This document shows positions 37,583 to 51,253 of a stretch of 64,000 nt of DNA, one piece after another. The DNA is taken from positions 26,865,352 to 26,929,351 of the forward strand of contig CANTUZ010000008.1 of the NCBI GenBank assembly GCA_947846985.1. Direction: 5' to 3'. Source of the DNA: Fratercula arctica. Lineage: Eukaryota; Chordata; Aves; Charadriiformes; Alcidae. Each line of letters starts with the position of its first letter. The first letter of the stretch is position 1. The translations under genes were made by a program, and so were the position numbers. The notes beneath the pieces were generated by a model that saw nothing but the letters and a program-made list of their open reading frames with translations, was not told the DNA's origin and did no database searches.

Positions 37583-40500
37583 GCATGCCAGATTTAAAAG
37601 AGCACCTCAGGAAAACAGATAAATGTGGCAGCTGAATCTAGACCAGATTCTATGCATTTCACCTTACATGTAAAACAAGAGCAGCTGGTAAGCAACAGTC
37701 TGGCGGCAAAGATATTTGCTTGTAGTTTGCTTGGGATTTACTGGGCAGTCCTTTGTTTCTGAATACTGGGATGCATTAGGACATCTTATTTATTCAATAC
37801 CTGAGACTCTGCTCTTTCAGAGATAACATTTGAATTATTGTGACCAAAGGATTCTGACCTTCCCAAAGCATAATATCACTTCTTTTTCCTTAAAGCACTA
37901 GATTGAACATCAGACAGTAGCTGTCCACCTCATTGGATCCCAGTAGCTATAAAAACCCCCGTATTAGTTCTGCACCGTGTCTTCTATCACAAGCTCCTAT
38001 CTCTTCCTGGGCTACGACTGATTGTATTCTGCCTTTTAACAAGCTAGTCTCTTCAGACAACTTTCAGTTCAATATTTATTAGTCTCCTCAACCAGGAGAT
38101 GTTATAGCCTCCAGGAAAAGAGGGTAGCTTTTTTAGATCTGTCTTTGGGTGCTTTCCAGAGCTCTGAGGCAGATCCGCTCCCACCCCTGACGACGCAGGG
38201 CTGTGTTCTGCTCCGTTCAGACAGCAGATGTAACATGCCTTCATACTATTTCCAAAAACCCCACGCTTCGCAAGTCACATATCTCAAACCCTATTCACTG
38301 CTGAAAGAAATCAAATACTGATACCTCATAATTCGCTAGTTACTTCATGGACCTATTTACAAGGAAGACTGGGCTAAAAAGCCAGAGCGAATGTTAGCAT
38401 ATGAGTGTTACTGAATTAGTGTGGGTCTTCTCATTTCTCCAGAAAGCCTACGTATTTAGCTGAAAAAACTTAAGTTGTTATCCAGCTAACAAGAAAGGGT
38501 GGAGTTGCTGGGAGATTATTTTTCTGGAAGCCAGAAAAGGCATTATTATTATTATTATTATTAGGAAAATGGGCACTTATCCTCCCCACAGGAGTTCTAA
38601 CTGTGGCTATGGTCCAGTTTATAAGCGTCAAGCTGTGCATGATAAAAATGTGTAAATGAAAGGATGGAAAACAGCTTTCAGGTTTTATTACTGCAAAATC
38701 AAGGATCATAAAGAAACCTCTTGAACTGGAAACTTCAAACTGGAAGGTTCTTTTTCCTCTATGGAGCTCTCTCATAAGGGAATTATTTGAAACACCCCTT
38801 TTTACATGATATTTTTGTGTAACCTACATGGTATGGAAAAGCGCAAGATTGCAGATCATTTTTGACCTTGCTGAACGCACAATAAGTGAATAATACTATG
38901 GTAACTTTGCAATTTCTTAGTATACAGATATTCACAGGTCTGAGAAGACTAAGCTTTTAGCTTTCTCGTATTTATTCTCACACATAATATGGAAACACCC
39001 AGAGGCCCTCACTGGAACAAAGAAACTGTTTATATGCATAATAAAGCCCTGACCCTGAAAAACTCAGTCTATTAGAAACAGTTTTAGATAAACACCATAA
39101 GAAGACAGATAATATCATGTTGCAGGTGGGAGAAATGAAGGGTTGGAGCATAGAGGAAGCTGCACTGCCCAACAATCGAGTAATGTGCTTTTTGACCCAT
39201 CTGCTTTTTGAGCCCAGCTCTGGTCAAGCCATTCTCCCAGAGAGCATCCCGGGACACTCGGGTATGTCAGAGTATGGCACTTCTGGTATTTCAGCTTGGC
39301 ATTGCTGGCAGGGAGCTCCTTGAGAGGGACAAATTGAAACCCTGCGCTTTCCTTGGCCAGTCTCCGGCTAATGCCTGATGGACTTTCTTGGGAGAAACTG
39401 AAACCTACAAACACCTGGAGGAAGTTGTTACTCAAGCTGCTGCCCCACTCCCATTTTAAGCAGGAGCTGATTGATTATGGTCCCCTCTCAGAATACAGTG
39501 CTTGGGAGCCAAACCCTCCCCTCTTCTGCCAAAAGGGATTCAAGCACAGGTTTTCTGCACAAACAACTAATCTAACTTACAGATGGTAGACTGCAGCTGG
39601 GAAAAGGAGGGGACTGATTTCCATTAACCCACTGAAGTGACTTCATTGTGAGGAACTTTTTGACCAGGGAAAGAGAGCATAAGGGCAAGTACAAATCTGT
39701 AATCCAAGGTTTAGTTTCGTGTCTGGGAGGATCTTGTTTTTTATCCAATGTTATTCAATAACTGTTTCGTGTGAAAAGCAAAGGCAGAAGCTGGGTGTCT
39801 GTGCTTCTAGCTTTGTCCTGGCTGTTCAACACAGTGCTCGAAGCAGGCCACTATAACACTGCTTTGAAAGTCATTGGATCAAACCCCTCAGGACCTGACT
39901 GACATACATGAAATATTTGCCAAGGTGTTGGGAAGCGGAAGAACTGAGCTCAAGCAGATATATACAGTACAAGATATATTAAATTCCCAAATCTGAGAAG
40001 TTGTATCAATATCCAGTACCTCTAAAAGCCTTGACACTTTCCTTGTCAGGCAGTGGCTGAGTGGGAGTTTTCAGAGCTAAAATTCAGTGCTTTCTCCCAA
40101 GTGACATGTCCAAGGTCTCCCAAGACATAACCTTCTGCCTAAATCCTGCCTTTCCACTATGTCTGGAGCTACAAAATAAATGAGAATGAAAATAAGTCTA
40201 GCAATAAAAAGTCATGTAACATTTTACGTACACTGAACTATGAATACTGTGTGCCACAGAGTTTGCTGACAGTATCTCAAGAGCTCAGTGCCCACAGGAA
40301 AACAGTAACAGGACCAGCATACCTTCCTTGTGAAGACCAAGGCAGCTTGTCTCAGCCAACCAGAGTATCTATTACTTGTCCTGAATGAACGAATACTTCA
40401 GCATAAATCTTTCCTGATTCTCATTCCTTAAAAAGCTGAAAAACTGCTAACTGATTTAGAACAAACACCAGAAAACCTTCATCAGGCGTGTAAAATGATG

Positions 40501-43330
40501 GGTTAATTTGCAAATGGCCACCGTAAGTACGTGGGTTTCATGGGACCTGCTGAAACCCCTTCTGGTTGATTTTGCCTATGAAACTGTCAGTGTGACCAGA
40601 GCAGGCTTTGACCAAGGGTCACACCCTGGCTGGTAGTTAACCTCTGTGCATGCACATTTTCACTTTCCCCAGAGAAAAAACTAAGCGACAAACGAGGGGT
40701 CAGGGGAAAGTGATGGAGGGGTGGGCTGACCCTAATGCTGGTGGGCAATCATCTCCTCAAGATGCTGTTGGCACCGGGTCTTGCAGGTGCCCTGCCACAA
40801 GAGTGTCTTTGACGTCCAGCAATGTGGGGACATTCAAGGGGACTCACCACAGGAGACACATGGCTGTGGCAGCCGGGGTGAGAGGTGCAGGGTTGCAGGT
40901 GCAAGACGGGCTGCACAGCAGCAAAGGGAACGTCATCAACCTTATGCAGGTGATGGCGCTCATGGCACGGAGCTCCATGGATTTAGGAACAGAGATGAAA
41001 TGAGTTTCAAATCTGTTGTCTTGAGAATGTGGTGGAAAAATTGATTTCCCATTTCTGCCAACCAAAGGATATGCTTTTAAAAAAGTCAACTTCTACCAGA
41101 TTACAGTTCTTTGAAACAGTGAATTAAACTTGTCCAAACAGGGATCCGGAATTTCACAGCCCATGATGTTTCTAAATGACATATGCTGTTAAAAGAAAAA
41201 CCAAATGAGCAAGCACAAAATGCCTGACTGCAGAGGCATGGGATGAATTATGGATATTTTCTAGCATATGCTACTGTTGTGACACTATGCCATGTTGTGC
41301 CAGACAGCAACCAGGTCACAGCATGGTAGGAGCAGAGCTTCAGAGGAGCCTGTTCTCAGAGACCTCAGAGGCGTAGTGAAGCCCAAACTTTCCAAGCAGC
41401 AGGGAACACTGCTCACCTTTGGGCTAAACAAGGCTGGAAAATTGATTTTTTTTTTTTCCCAATTTTTTCACTATAGGTTGCGCTAAGTCTCATGGGACCC
41501 TGGAGCTGAGAGAAGAGGGCTTGTGAAAGTTCATACCACTTCAGGGGGTGACTAGCTATTTCCCACAGTAAAGAAAGCAAGTTCTCCAGGAGTTCTTCTG
41601 ACATGTGAAACACCTCTTACCTTCCCATTAAAAATTCTTTCTCTGAAAATAACTGCAAACTTATACACAAATCATCTTAATCAGAAGGAAAGAAACAATC
41701 TTGTTTTAAACGTCCAAAGATATTGCACTTATACTAGATGGAAAATTAAACTTTGTATATTTTTTCCCCTTTTTTGAAAAAAAGCTTATTTCCTTATAAA
41801 GACTGTTGTGTGGTCTGGTAATTATTTCACTAGCAGACAGCAAACGAAGCCTAATTTTCTCCTCTATTAAATGTACTTACTATAAATGCAGATTCAATTT
41901 TTGTGTGTGTGTGTAAAATTTTAATTGTTATAATATTTATGCAAGGTCAAATTCAAATGGCATATGTTGAAAAATGTTATGGATTAGTATCATAGCCTTA
42001 ACAACAGAGATGGAACTCGTTTAACTTTTTTTTTTTTATGCCATTGTCTCAGCTAGAGCAGCTAATTATTCTGCAAGTATGTCAATTTATCCTAATTCAC
42101 CACTACCACAGATCAGCACCAATGAAGACTTGCTAAGGAAGTGCTGGTGTGTACATGCCAATTTTCACCTACGACAGCCTGTCTGTTATCAGTCTAATAT
42201 CAACTCTTCACACAGAAAGTAGCACCTACAGCGATCAAGCGATTATATAGTAGATAAGGAGATATTATTTCTCTGCCATTGGCATTACTAGAATAAATCA
42301 TATTACTAGAATGGCTTAAATTCTAGTGGCCATACTTCTAAAAATCATGCCAAACAGTTAAGAAACAGAGTCAAGGTAAAAAATTACCAGAGGCAACTGC
42401 AGTAACCAGATCTTTAAAACTGCAGAAGAGGGATGTGGTAGTATTTAGTAATTGCCTCACAGCTTGCTTATTTGACTGGTCATTTGCAAATTAGCTCATC
42501 ATTTTACATTACATACAAAGAAGGGTTGGTGTGGGGCTTTTTAAACAAATCAATAACTGCTTTATTAGCTTTTCAAGGAATGAGAATTGATACTCGTAAT
42601 CCTTCCTTGAAGTTTTTGGAAAATGCTGCTTGTTAGGCGCCTTCTGATAGAAAACCCTGTCATATACTTAAGTAATTCTAATTATAAGCATGAGATAAAC
42701 AGCTTTTTTGAAAAAGTTATTTATTTCTAAACCAGCCTCCTAAACAGTCAAATACATTTCTAAGAGGGAAATGCAAACTAAATGAAAGAAATTAGTATAA
42801 AAAGTCTGAATTTTTGTTATTCTTTCTAAAAGAACAGATAATCTTAGAAGCAAAAACAACAACAAAGAAAAGCCCAAACCAGCCCACAGGCCAGACTTAT
42901 AAGTAGAAAGAACTGCATTTTTAATGTTCGTACAATTTGTGTGATGCATCTGTTTGTCAGGTTGCCTACTCGCCTGAAAGATATCAAGGTGTGCTCACAT
43001 TGTCTTGTTTGTTCACTGTTAATGATTATCTTCCATTGCCTCCCACTTCCTGTTGCTTTCCACATACTTACATGGAGAACATGAAACAAAAAAGCGAGGT
43101 TTATCTTGCTTTCTTTCACTCCTCTTTATAATGCAAGAATAAAAGCAGAGTATTTAAGATAAGAGGATTTTAAATGGTGAAGAAGTCATTGCTTACATCC
43201 TAAGGTGCAAGCTGAGAAGATGAAGTTGACAGCAAACACCATATGAAATGTACATGTGCCCACTCCAATAGTAAAAAAAAAAAAAAAAGAAAGAGAAAAG
43301 ATTACAACAGTTTATTTCTGTCATAACATA
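37583..43330. other. AT-rich non-coding stretch, no gene seen
   Basis: Contains (ATT)n at 38542-38563, a short (TG)n at 41902-41915 and several homopolymer runs, including an A-run near 43272-43288. Bases 40680-40980 are GC-richer and carry overlapping frames (40650-41003 and 40781-41044) with no recognisable product. Overlapping frames in several phases usually reflect base composition rather than coding. Confidence 0.5.
38542..38563. repeat. (ATT)n trinucleotide microsatellite
   Basis: About seven uninterrupted ATT units. Confidence 0.95.
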
Positions 43331-43367
43331 CAAGCTGTTAGCAAATTCAGACAATTCTTCCTATACA

Positions 43368-43430
43368 GTATCGCCAAGTCCAACCATCTTCCTCACCACC
43401 CCTACTGCTAAACCCTGTCATCTCACACAC
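43368..43430 (-). mobile_element. possible very old CR1 3' remnant
   Basis: AAGTCCAACCATC followed by CACC-rich sequence and ACTGCTAAACCCTGTCATCTC recalls the block CTAGTCCAACCATC ... CACTAAACC..ATCTCTAAGC present in the window's minus-strand CR1 copies. No terminal octamer is visible and the match is short, so this is tentative. Confidence 0.25.
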
Positions 43431-46400
43431 CAAATGTGGTACCCTGCTGGTCCCTTGGCTTCTCACAGTTACACCTTCCTCTCCTTCTGGTTTGCTGACA
43501 TATGAAATGTCTCGCTGTCAGAATAACTTTCCTCACTTATTGTTGATTTTACTCCCGTTTCCAAACCTTTTCCCTTCATACCCCAGTGCCTTTCATGTAA
43601 AAGGTTTTAATTATAGTGATCATATTTATTATACAAAATAGCCTCTGTACATCTGAAATAGTAACTCTACCATTAACAGTTGAAAAACTCTGCCTTTGTG
43701 AACACCAATAGCAGCTACTCATGATAAACAAGATCTGTATGGACCATAAAGGGAGCAACACAGATTGCAAGGACAGAGATTTCAAAGGAGGCACCATGAA
43801 GACAATTATATGCAAAAGGCTGCAAAAAGATATACACCTGCAGAACAGTTCTCTGAAATAAAGAGCCGGTATATTTGCCAAAAGAGGGACTCCTCTTGTG
43901 GTACTACTTCGTACATGATCCATGAAGCAAACATTTAAAGACAGATAGCTTGAAATCAAATGCTTTTATATGGGAGAAAGAAAAGAAATGTTTTTCTCTA
44001 GAGCAGATTGTGCTTGGTCACAATAGATTTATGAAGAACACAATCGATATTGTCTCCCTTTTACAAATCAGCTTGCTAAGAAACATGTATATTTTTATTG
44101 GACAAAGATAAAAATAACTACTTCAAATACATGACAGTATCTTTCATCTTCTGTAATGGATGTCCTACATCCTTTGGCAAATATTGGTGACATATTGGTA
44201 AAAGAAGACCAAGTGCCTTAAATCCTGTTTCCTAACAGGCTAAAAGATACATTTATCTGAAATTTTTGTTCACTGAACAGAAGCATTAAGAACATGAGTC
44301 TACCAGGTGCAGACATAAACAGACACTATGATTTTAATGCTGGATGTAAGAGAATACGTACCATAGGAAACTGCGATCCTGCCTGGGAATTCTTTCTATG
44401 TCTATGAACACAGAATTTCTGAAGCTCTGTTGCTACATAATGGTTGTGACTCCATGAAATGGTGAATTAGTAGAGATGCCTCATGATGGATTGAAAATGC
44501 TTGGACACATGTCAATAAAATTCTAAAAAGTGCAAATTGGCTATGAGAGTCCAAATTTGTTCCAACACATTTATTTTGGCAGGATTTTGCAAGTTTAACG
44601 CTGGATCACCTATCAATAAGTGTGCAAAATGTAAATATGAAGAGTGAAGCTGGCATAAAAAAGCATATTGCTAATCTGGATCAAATTTATATTGGAAGAA
44701 GCTCCAAGAGTACAGAGGTCTTATACTAAAAACATAAAATCATATGTTAATTGACGTATAATTCAGAAAATAAACACACTCATATCCACTGAATCGTTTG
44801 ACAATGCTGTGCATGTAAATGCTTTCAGACTCTGTATCAGAACTGCAACATGTTTATGTACCTTTAGCAGTCACTAGCCCCCAAGCGGCCTCTAATTACA
44901 AAATGGTTTGACATCTATGCTGTAAAGTGGAAAGTGATGCTAGAATTTTCAGTGAATTTATGCTGGAAACAGGAACTTCTCCAAGAAATGCTGTAAGCCT
45001 ATTGTTATTTACCAGTATGATTGATGATCCTTTAAACATACCTTTGAATTATTCCAAAATAATGAAGGAATTATGCATGTATTTTTTAGTCATTACAATG
45101 AGGCATATGGGAACCAGGGAGTTGCAGGGAGAGGAAAAAGCAACAGAAACAATGAGTTTTGCCAGCATCACAAGAAATGGAGAACACTTCGCACACATGG
45201 TGGCTGTTGGTCTGGTTTAACAAGGATGTCAAGTACTTCCCCTCAAATACATCACGGTTACCTTTACAGAATAAATTTAGGTAGGGAACATTATTACTCT
45301 AAGGTCTGGAATGTATAAAGAACCAAACACTAGGACTGAAAATATATAAGGTGGAATGTAGAAAAGTCTGCTTAGCTTCATTTCCCCTTTCAACTTCCAG
45401 GCCTGGATTTGGTCACTTGGATGTTCTGGAGAGGGCACTGGAAATGTGCTTTCTGTTTTGCACACCTGAGCACAGCTCTCATGACCATATCCCTCTCTCC
45501 CAGCTCACCAGCGAGCAGTGCATTGGAAGGGCACACGTGATCCCCACCCGGCCGGACAGACCCAGCTCTTTGCACCTGGCATTCTTACAGCATAGGGTGA
45601 TGCTTTCCTTTCTGGGGGGAGAGTAGGAGCTGAATTTTTCCTTTTTTGAATACAAACGTAAAAAAGGAAGAAGAAGAAGTCAGAACAACCGATAATGTGT
45701 TGTGCAAGGCTGCAGTTTCAGACTTGGAACTCGCTCTGCTCTCCCTCGCTGCCACCATCTGCTCTTCCAGCCTCCCCATCTGCCTCTCCTGCCACTGCTA
45801 AATACTCTCTTGACTTTCTGCATACACTTAGCATCCCTCCTGTATGCTTCTCCTGCCTCTCCACTATGTAAAATTTGCCAGTGCTCTTTGCAATGGATCT
45901 TGGCTTTCGAAGCTGCTGAACCGGACTTCTCCAAAGCACCACCGTCCTCCCAAACTCCTTCTCCCATAGCTGGGAACAGCAGAGCTCCAGCTGCCCTACC
46001 AGAACCACTCAGCTCCTCTGTAATCTAGAACTACCCGTGTTCTGTAAACTCCCTGTATACCTGCCATCATTATTCTTCCTGGGTAATCTTCTAACATCCT
46101 TTTGGGCTATTTCTCATCTACAGACCTCCTGGTCCTTTTGGCTGTTTCTAACCCTACCTTTAATTTTTGGCCTTGAGATTCTCATTTCTCCTCCAGAGTT
46201 CCCTGCCTCTTACCACCTGCTAGCTAGAACAGGGTTGCCTATGCAGTGACATACAGACAACACTGAAAGACTTTGCTTCTACTTTAATTTTTCTGTTCAG
46301 GTGAAGCTACACCTTTTCTTTCCACAGACATAATTTTTTCTTCCGTTTTGTAACTGAGTTTTGAATATTAATTTTTAAACAAATAGGGATACTACAAGTA

Positions 46401-48640
46401 CCAGGGATACTACAAATACCTTACATACGCTATCACTTGGAAAACATACTTGATAACGTTATAATAATACTAGCATTTTCTGTTACTTGCTAAACCATGG
46501 ATGCTGCAGTATCACAAGTGCAAATGGACTCTATAATATCACAAGTATAGATGTTAAATTACAATTTATTTACAATTTTTACTCTCCTGAAATCAGTATA
46601 CTGTTCCCAAGCCTTTTGTTGGACACAATACACACTTACACAGCAAGTTGTCTCTGTCAACCATTTATCTTTAAGCTTTTTATTTTTCTCCCCAAAATGC
46701 CTTATTTTCCTAAGAATAAGCTACTGTTTTACATTTCTGTGAATAGCTTATTTCAAAGTCTCCTTAAGCACTGTTTGTGTTACGGGATATAACGAGCTTT
46801 GACTTTACTATAAAATTATAGCAAGAATATCTTTGTTCTGGGGGTCTAAGAAGAAAGAGCACTTAGAGAATACAGCAGGTGAGAAATAGCAAAAAAATTA
46901 ATAATTCATGTTGGCCACTATGCATTTAGGGACAGAATTAGCTTGAAGACAACAGGGCAGCTCCCGTGAAAACGCTCCTGGATGTAAGTACAGTTGGGCA
47001 AGGCTGCCCATGATACCTTCCATTTTTACATTAACAACAGAAACAAAATCTCCACAGCTCAGAGACAATAAGAAGCCATGATATTTGTTGTAACTTTTAT
47101 TTGGTATTTAAACTGATGGAAACCCAAAGCAGAGAAATTTGAAACTGTAAACAACGATTGCAACTAAAGGAGTCAAAGAGGTGAGGAGACACTGGCTAAC
47201 AGGGACATGATTTCATTATGAGCTCAAGCATCTTTGTAATTGATTTGAGGATTAATATCAATTTCTAAAATCAAAAAGTGCACAATGTTTAAAGGCTACA
47301 TCCTTTCACTCCTAAATTTCTTCTCACCACCATTAACTTCCGATCTCTTGGCTTAAAACTGATCTACTGGAACTATTTCTTTCCAAGTTCCTAACAGCTG
47401 AAATTTATCTCTGTGAGGTGGGGCAGCAGGAGGCTTGGGCACCTCCTGCATTTCATTAAGGGCACATCTCCTCCACAGTGAACAGGCTACTGCAGTCAAC
47501 GCAGACTCAATCCTGCCTTAAGCTAGTTGGCTTGGAAACACAGCAAAAATGAGCCATGGCGGTAAAAGAGCTTGAAACAAGCAGGTTGTGTGCAACCCCA
47601 GGGCCCCTTGCATTTTGCAGCTCGTACTACTGCAGCAGCAGCATTCTGAGGAACCAAGGCTGCTAGTCCGTACACAGCTCGGACATGCATCAGCGAGCTG
47701 CTGCGTAAAGTTTCTTTGAAGCATTATTCTGATGGATGAACTTGCCTCCTGTCCTCTCTCCATACCGAGATGAATTCCACCCAAGGAATATACTTTATTT
47801 CAGAATGATACTGATAACACTAATGTTTTTGTCATGTTTGGCTTGAACATATTCAGGACATCACTAGTCTCCAGTACTATGACAGCTGAAGTAAAGTTAT
47901 GGAGCTCTATGGCAGTAGTATTAACTAGTGCTTGGGTTGGATACATTTAGTGAAAAAAATATATAAGAAACAATAAAACGTAGAAAGAGAGCTTACTTCT
48001 TATTGATGAAATTTAGATTATTTTTGTATGGCTATATGCCTAAAGCTTCCTGGAAACCAGAGGAAGTGGTTTAAGGACTCTAAGTGTCAACAAATTGTTT
48101 ATTCCCTTGCAAGTCAGACTGCTGGAGAACATATTTAACTTACATCATTCCCACAGTTATCCTTTGCATCAAAGAGATGATTATTTATGCAACAAGATGT
48201 AACTGGGGAAACAGTTTTTCTGAGATAATCACACCCCTGGGACATTGCAAGGCTCAAGGTTCATTACTGTTCAGAGGAAAAGTGTATTTTGTTCTGGAGT
48301 TTTAAATTCCAAACTGCAGTTTCAGCCAAGCAGCATGTTTCACATGGATTAATATATCCCTTTAGGTAGCTCACCTCACCTGTCAATCAGAATATTCCAC
48401 CCAACCCAAGGAAAATTCTTAACCCCTTATTTACTGCACTGCAAAAAGGTCATACTTTTCGAAAAGGTGAGTCTGTTAGTTTGAATTTAATGACAACAGA
48501 TGAGCAGAATAAATATGCCCAAAGGGTATGCTAGTATTAGTACAGAAGGGGATAATCTACAGGAAGTGCCAAAGCAATACTGGATTAACAATATGACAAG
48601 TTTGCATATGTAATTCAATCGTTTAATTAAAATGAACATT
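43431..48640. other. non-coding stretch with pyrimidine-rich block
   Basis: Bases 45700-46220 are strikingly pyrimidine-rich on the plus strand and give overlapping open frames on both strands (45702-46028 plus; 45680-45967 and 45718-46008 minus). That pattern points to composition bias, not a gene. A 127-codon minus-strand frame at 43576-43959 and a 97-codon plus frame at 44927-45220 are unrecognised. A decayed retroelement could underlie the pyrimidine block, but I cannot name one. Confidence 0.45.
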
Positions 48641-48660
48641 AATAAGTACAAGTACTTATT
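48641..48660. repeat. 20-bp near-perfect palindrome
   Basis: AATAAGTAC and GTACTTATT are exact reverse complements separated by AA. The surrounding 48600-48720 is AT-rich with TTTAATTAA and ATGCATAT elements, which resemble homeodomain or POU cores. This suggests but does not show a regulatory element. Confidence 0.8.
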
Positions 48661-51220
48661 GCCAATTATCTAAATTATCAAAAGGAATATGCATATTTTC
48701 TTTTACTCTTGGAATTTGATGGTATCCCAGGAACATGCAGGATGAAACTGCCATTTCCAGCACATAGTCTCATACAAGTTGCAAGGACAGCATGCCATTT
48801 AACTCCCAATGAAAATGAAATGCAATGAGGAGCTCACAGGGAAAACTTTTTATGCATTACTGTGTGGTGTTAGAAGTACAGTGACAGAGGCCTGTTGAAC
48901 TACTTTTTTCTCGAGAAACAACTCCTCTGACTGATCATTTTGATAAGCAGCATCTCAAACAGAAACATTTGCAGCCCCTCGCAATTAGAAACATGCATCA
49001 AAATCAACAAAGAAAACAAATAGTGAGAAACCAATGCAATACTTTAGGAAGAAAAAAACAACATTACTCTCCCCTATTTGTGGAAATGGAAAGTGAAATA
49101 AATATTACCAGTTGTCTACATGAATGCTCACTCTACCCAGAGGTAATGGATGAGAGATCTCTACGAAGTGACATATAATGACTATGCACACACTCATCTC
49201 TCTCCCAGTAGGATAATTGTTTCTCCTCCAGACCCTCCATACTTTCTCCTTTTGATATTTTACAGACACAGCTTCCATCTGCTCCATAAGCTAAATCTCA
49301 TTTTGAGCATACAGAGTGATTAGAAATATTACTTCTCCCCCCTCCAAAAGAAACAGTTTGAAACTGTCATCTCTCTGGTCTGTCTGCTTACGCATCGTGG
49401 TTTTGCTTTGGTTCAAGGCAGTATTTTGCTTTCATAGATTTCCTCATGCTTTAGATTTACATTGCTTCTTTTAGTTTTAACTTTTTAAATTTAGCTGCTC
49501 GTTCATTAACTTTGTGCTTTCATTTCCTCCCTCTTCTCTCATCCCTTCCCAACTCTACTAATTTAACTGTGGTAGAGGGTTTCTCTCTCTTTCACGTTTT
49601 TTTTTTTTTTTTTACCTGTGCCACAAGCAATTATAATTTCTCAAATACAAGACTTAAAGGCTTCCTGTAACACCCCTCTATGATGAATTTTATTCAAAAA
49701 TAAGTTATTAAAGAGGAGATAAAATATGTTACATCTCCTGATAAGTCAGTTTTAAGCCTCTATATTCTTTTCCTACCATAATTAACATACTACTTCAAAG
49801 ACACACAAAGGACAAATGATCCGCGGAGGGCAGCACTGGTAGTGAGAATTCCAGTACGAGATTTCATCTCTTGGAGTGCACGTGTATTAAATCAAGCACT
49901 AAAGAAACTGTCCGTTCTTAAAATAATTGTCAAAGATAGAAGAACGGAATGAATATCCTTCAACACCAACATGCTGTGCTCTCCATGTCTCTGGAAGCAT
50001 ATTCATTTATTGCATCAATTAATGTATTTGCTGCCTTTGAAATATGCTTAGATCTATGCGACAAGCTATGCAACTTTGCATTTAGTACACTATTATCTCC
50101 CCAGATTATTAAAACACTTAATGTGCTTTAACCACCAATTTTTTAAAAAAGATTTTCCTGCAGCTTATCAAGGCAATAGGAACAGAACTGCCAGCTGGTA
50201 GAAGTAAGGACAAGTGTTGACCTTCTGGCACAAAAAATGTCACTTTGTCCACTTCCTCATTATAAAAAGTTGAAAAAATGATTGACCTGTAGTCTTGCCT
50301 AGAGTCAAAATGAGAATACTTAGCTTCTAAATACCAATCCCTTAAATGACAGGCAGTTGGACTTTACAGCCAATTCAAATGGAACTGATGCTTTGAGTTG
50401 TTTTATACAATTTTCCTCAATACAAGGAAATGTAAACACAATACAGAGGAAGTGTTCCAAATAAATTATGTATCGGCCTATTTCCAAAGGAGTTACAGAC
50501 TTCAGAATAGCTGTCCCTTTCTCACTGGGACATACACAATATGTCCAATGGGAAGACAGTCTTACTGCTATTAGCATTAGAGTTTAAGCTCTTCTTGAAC
50601 AGGAAGAACCTTTTTTTTTAATGGGTTTGTGAAGTGCAGCAAAGGGGTCCAGTTTAGTGATCTTACACCTCTCTCTCTTTCCAATAATAGTAGTACTCAC
50701 GCATCCATTATACCTCTTTTTATTGAGTATTAAAACAAAGGTGTTTAAGACACTACTGGCAGTTTATGAGAAGACACGAAAACGTGGAAAAACCCCATCA
50801 ATAAATGATGAAGAGAATGCTTCAAGATAGAAATAAAATCAGGAGAGTAAACATTGAGTGCATCTCTCTAGGCCTTTGAACGAGCGATACAAAAATACAT
50901 CTGTTTTACAGTCAGAGCAGAGTCTGTAGTGCTTGCTGTCACCTGATTTTAAAAATATTCTCCCTGTTGCACGGTTTAATAATCAATAAATTCATTTTCT
51001 TCATCAGTTTGTTTTCTCTTTTCCCCAGCTGTCATAACACAAGAACTGCTCTAAGCAGGGCTACTTTTTCATTACATTTCACCCAACTGAGACACATAAT
51101 GTTTCTTCATGGAAACGCAATCAAAGGGATTCTATTTATATGTAGATAATTTCAAACAGATAAGGTTAACATAGGTCAGGTACTCATTGAACTTCTAATT
51201 TTTCCCTCTCATCTTAAAAA
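48661..51220. other. AT-rich non-coding stretch, no gene seen
   Basis: Contains a 17-base T-run at 49597-49613 and nothing else recognisable. Open frames are all under 90 codons. Confidence 0.5.
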
Positions 51221-51253
51221 GAAGTAACACATATTAAGTTAATGTGTTACTTC
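51221..51253. repeat. perfect 12-bp inverted repeat, 9-base loop
   Basis: GAAGTAACACAT (51221-51232) and ATGTGTTACTTC (51242-51253) are exact reverse complements around ATTAAGTTA. This is the longest perfect short-loop hairpin I noticed. The stem is too short for a typical miRNA precursor. Confidence 0.9.

Noticed and set aside
40650..41044. Overlapping frames of 117, 87 and 81 codons on both strands
   Set aside because: Frames open in several phases at once indicate locally higher GC rather than coding; no similarity recognised.
41721..41730. TATTGCACTT, matching the 5' part of the miR-92 family
   Set aside because: The match stops after about ten bases and no complementary arm for a precursor hairpin is visible nearby.
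43272..43288. Poly-A run as a possible processed pseudogene tail (also near 5117, 5859, 27765 and 36577)
   Set aside because: No retrogene body or flanking direct repeats could be seen upstream of any of them.
45680..46028. Overlapping frames of 108, 96 and 95 codons on both strands
   Set aside because: Produced by the pyrimidine bias of the block; no protein similarity.
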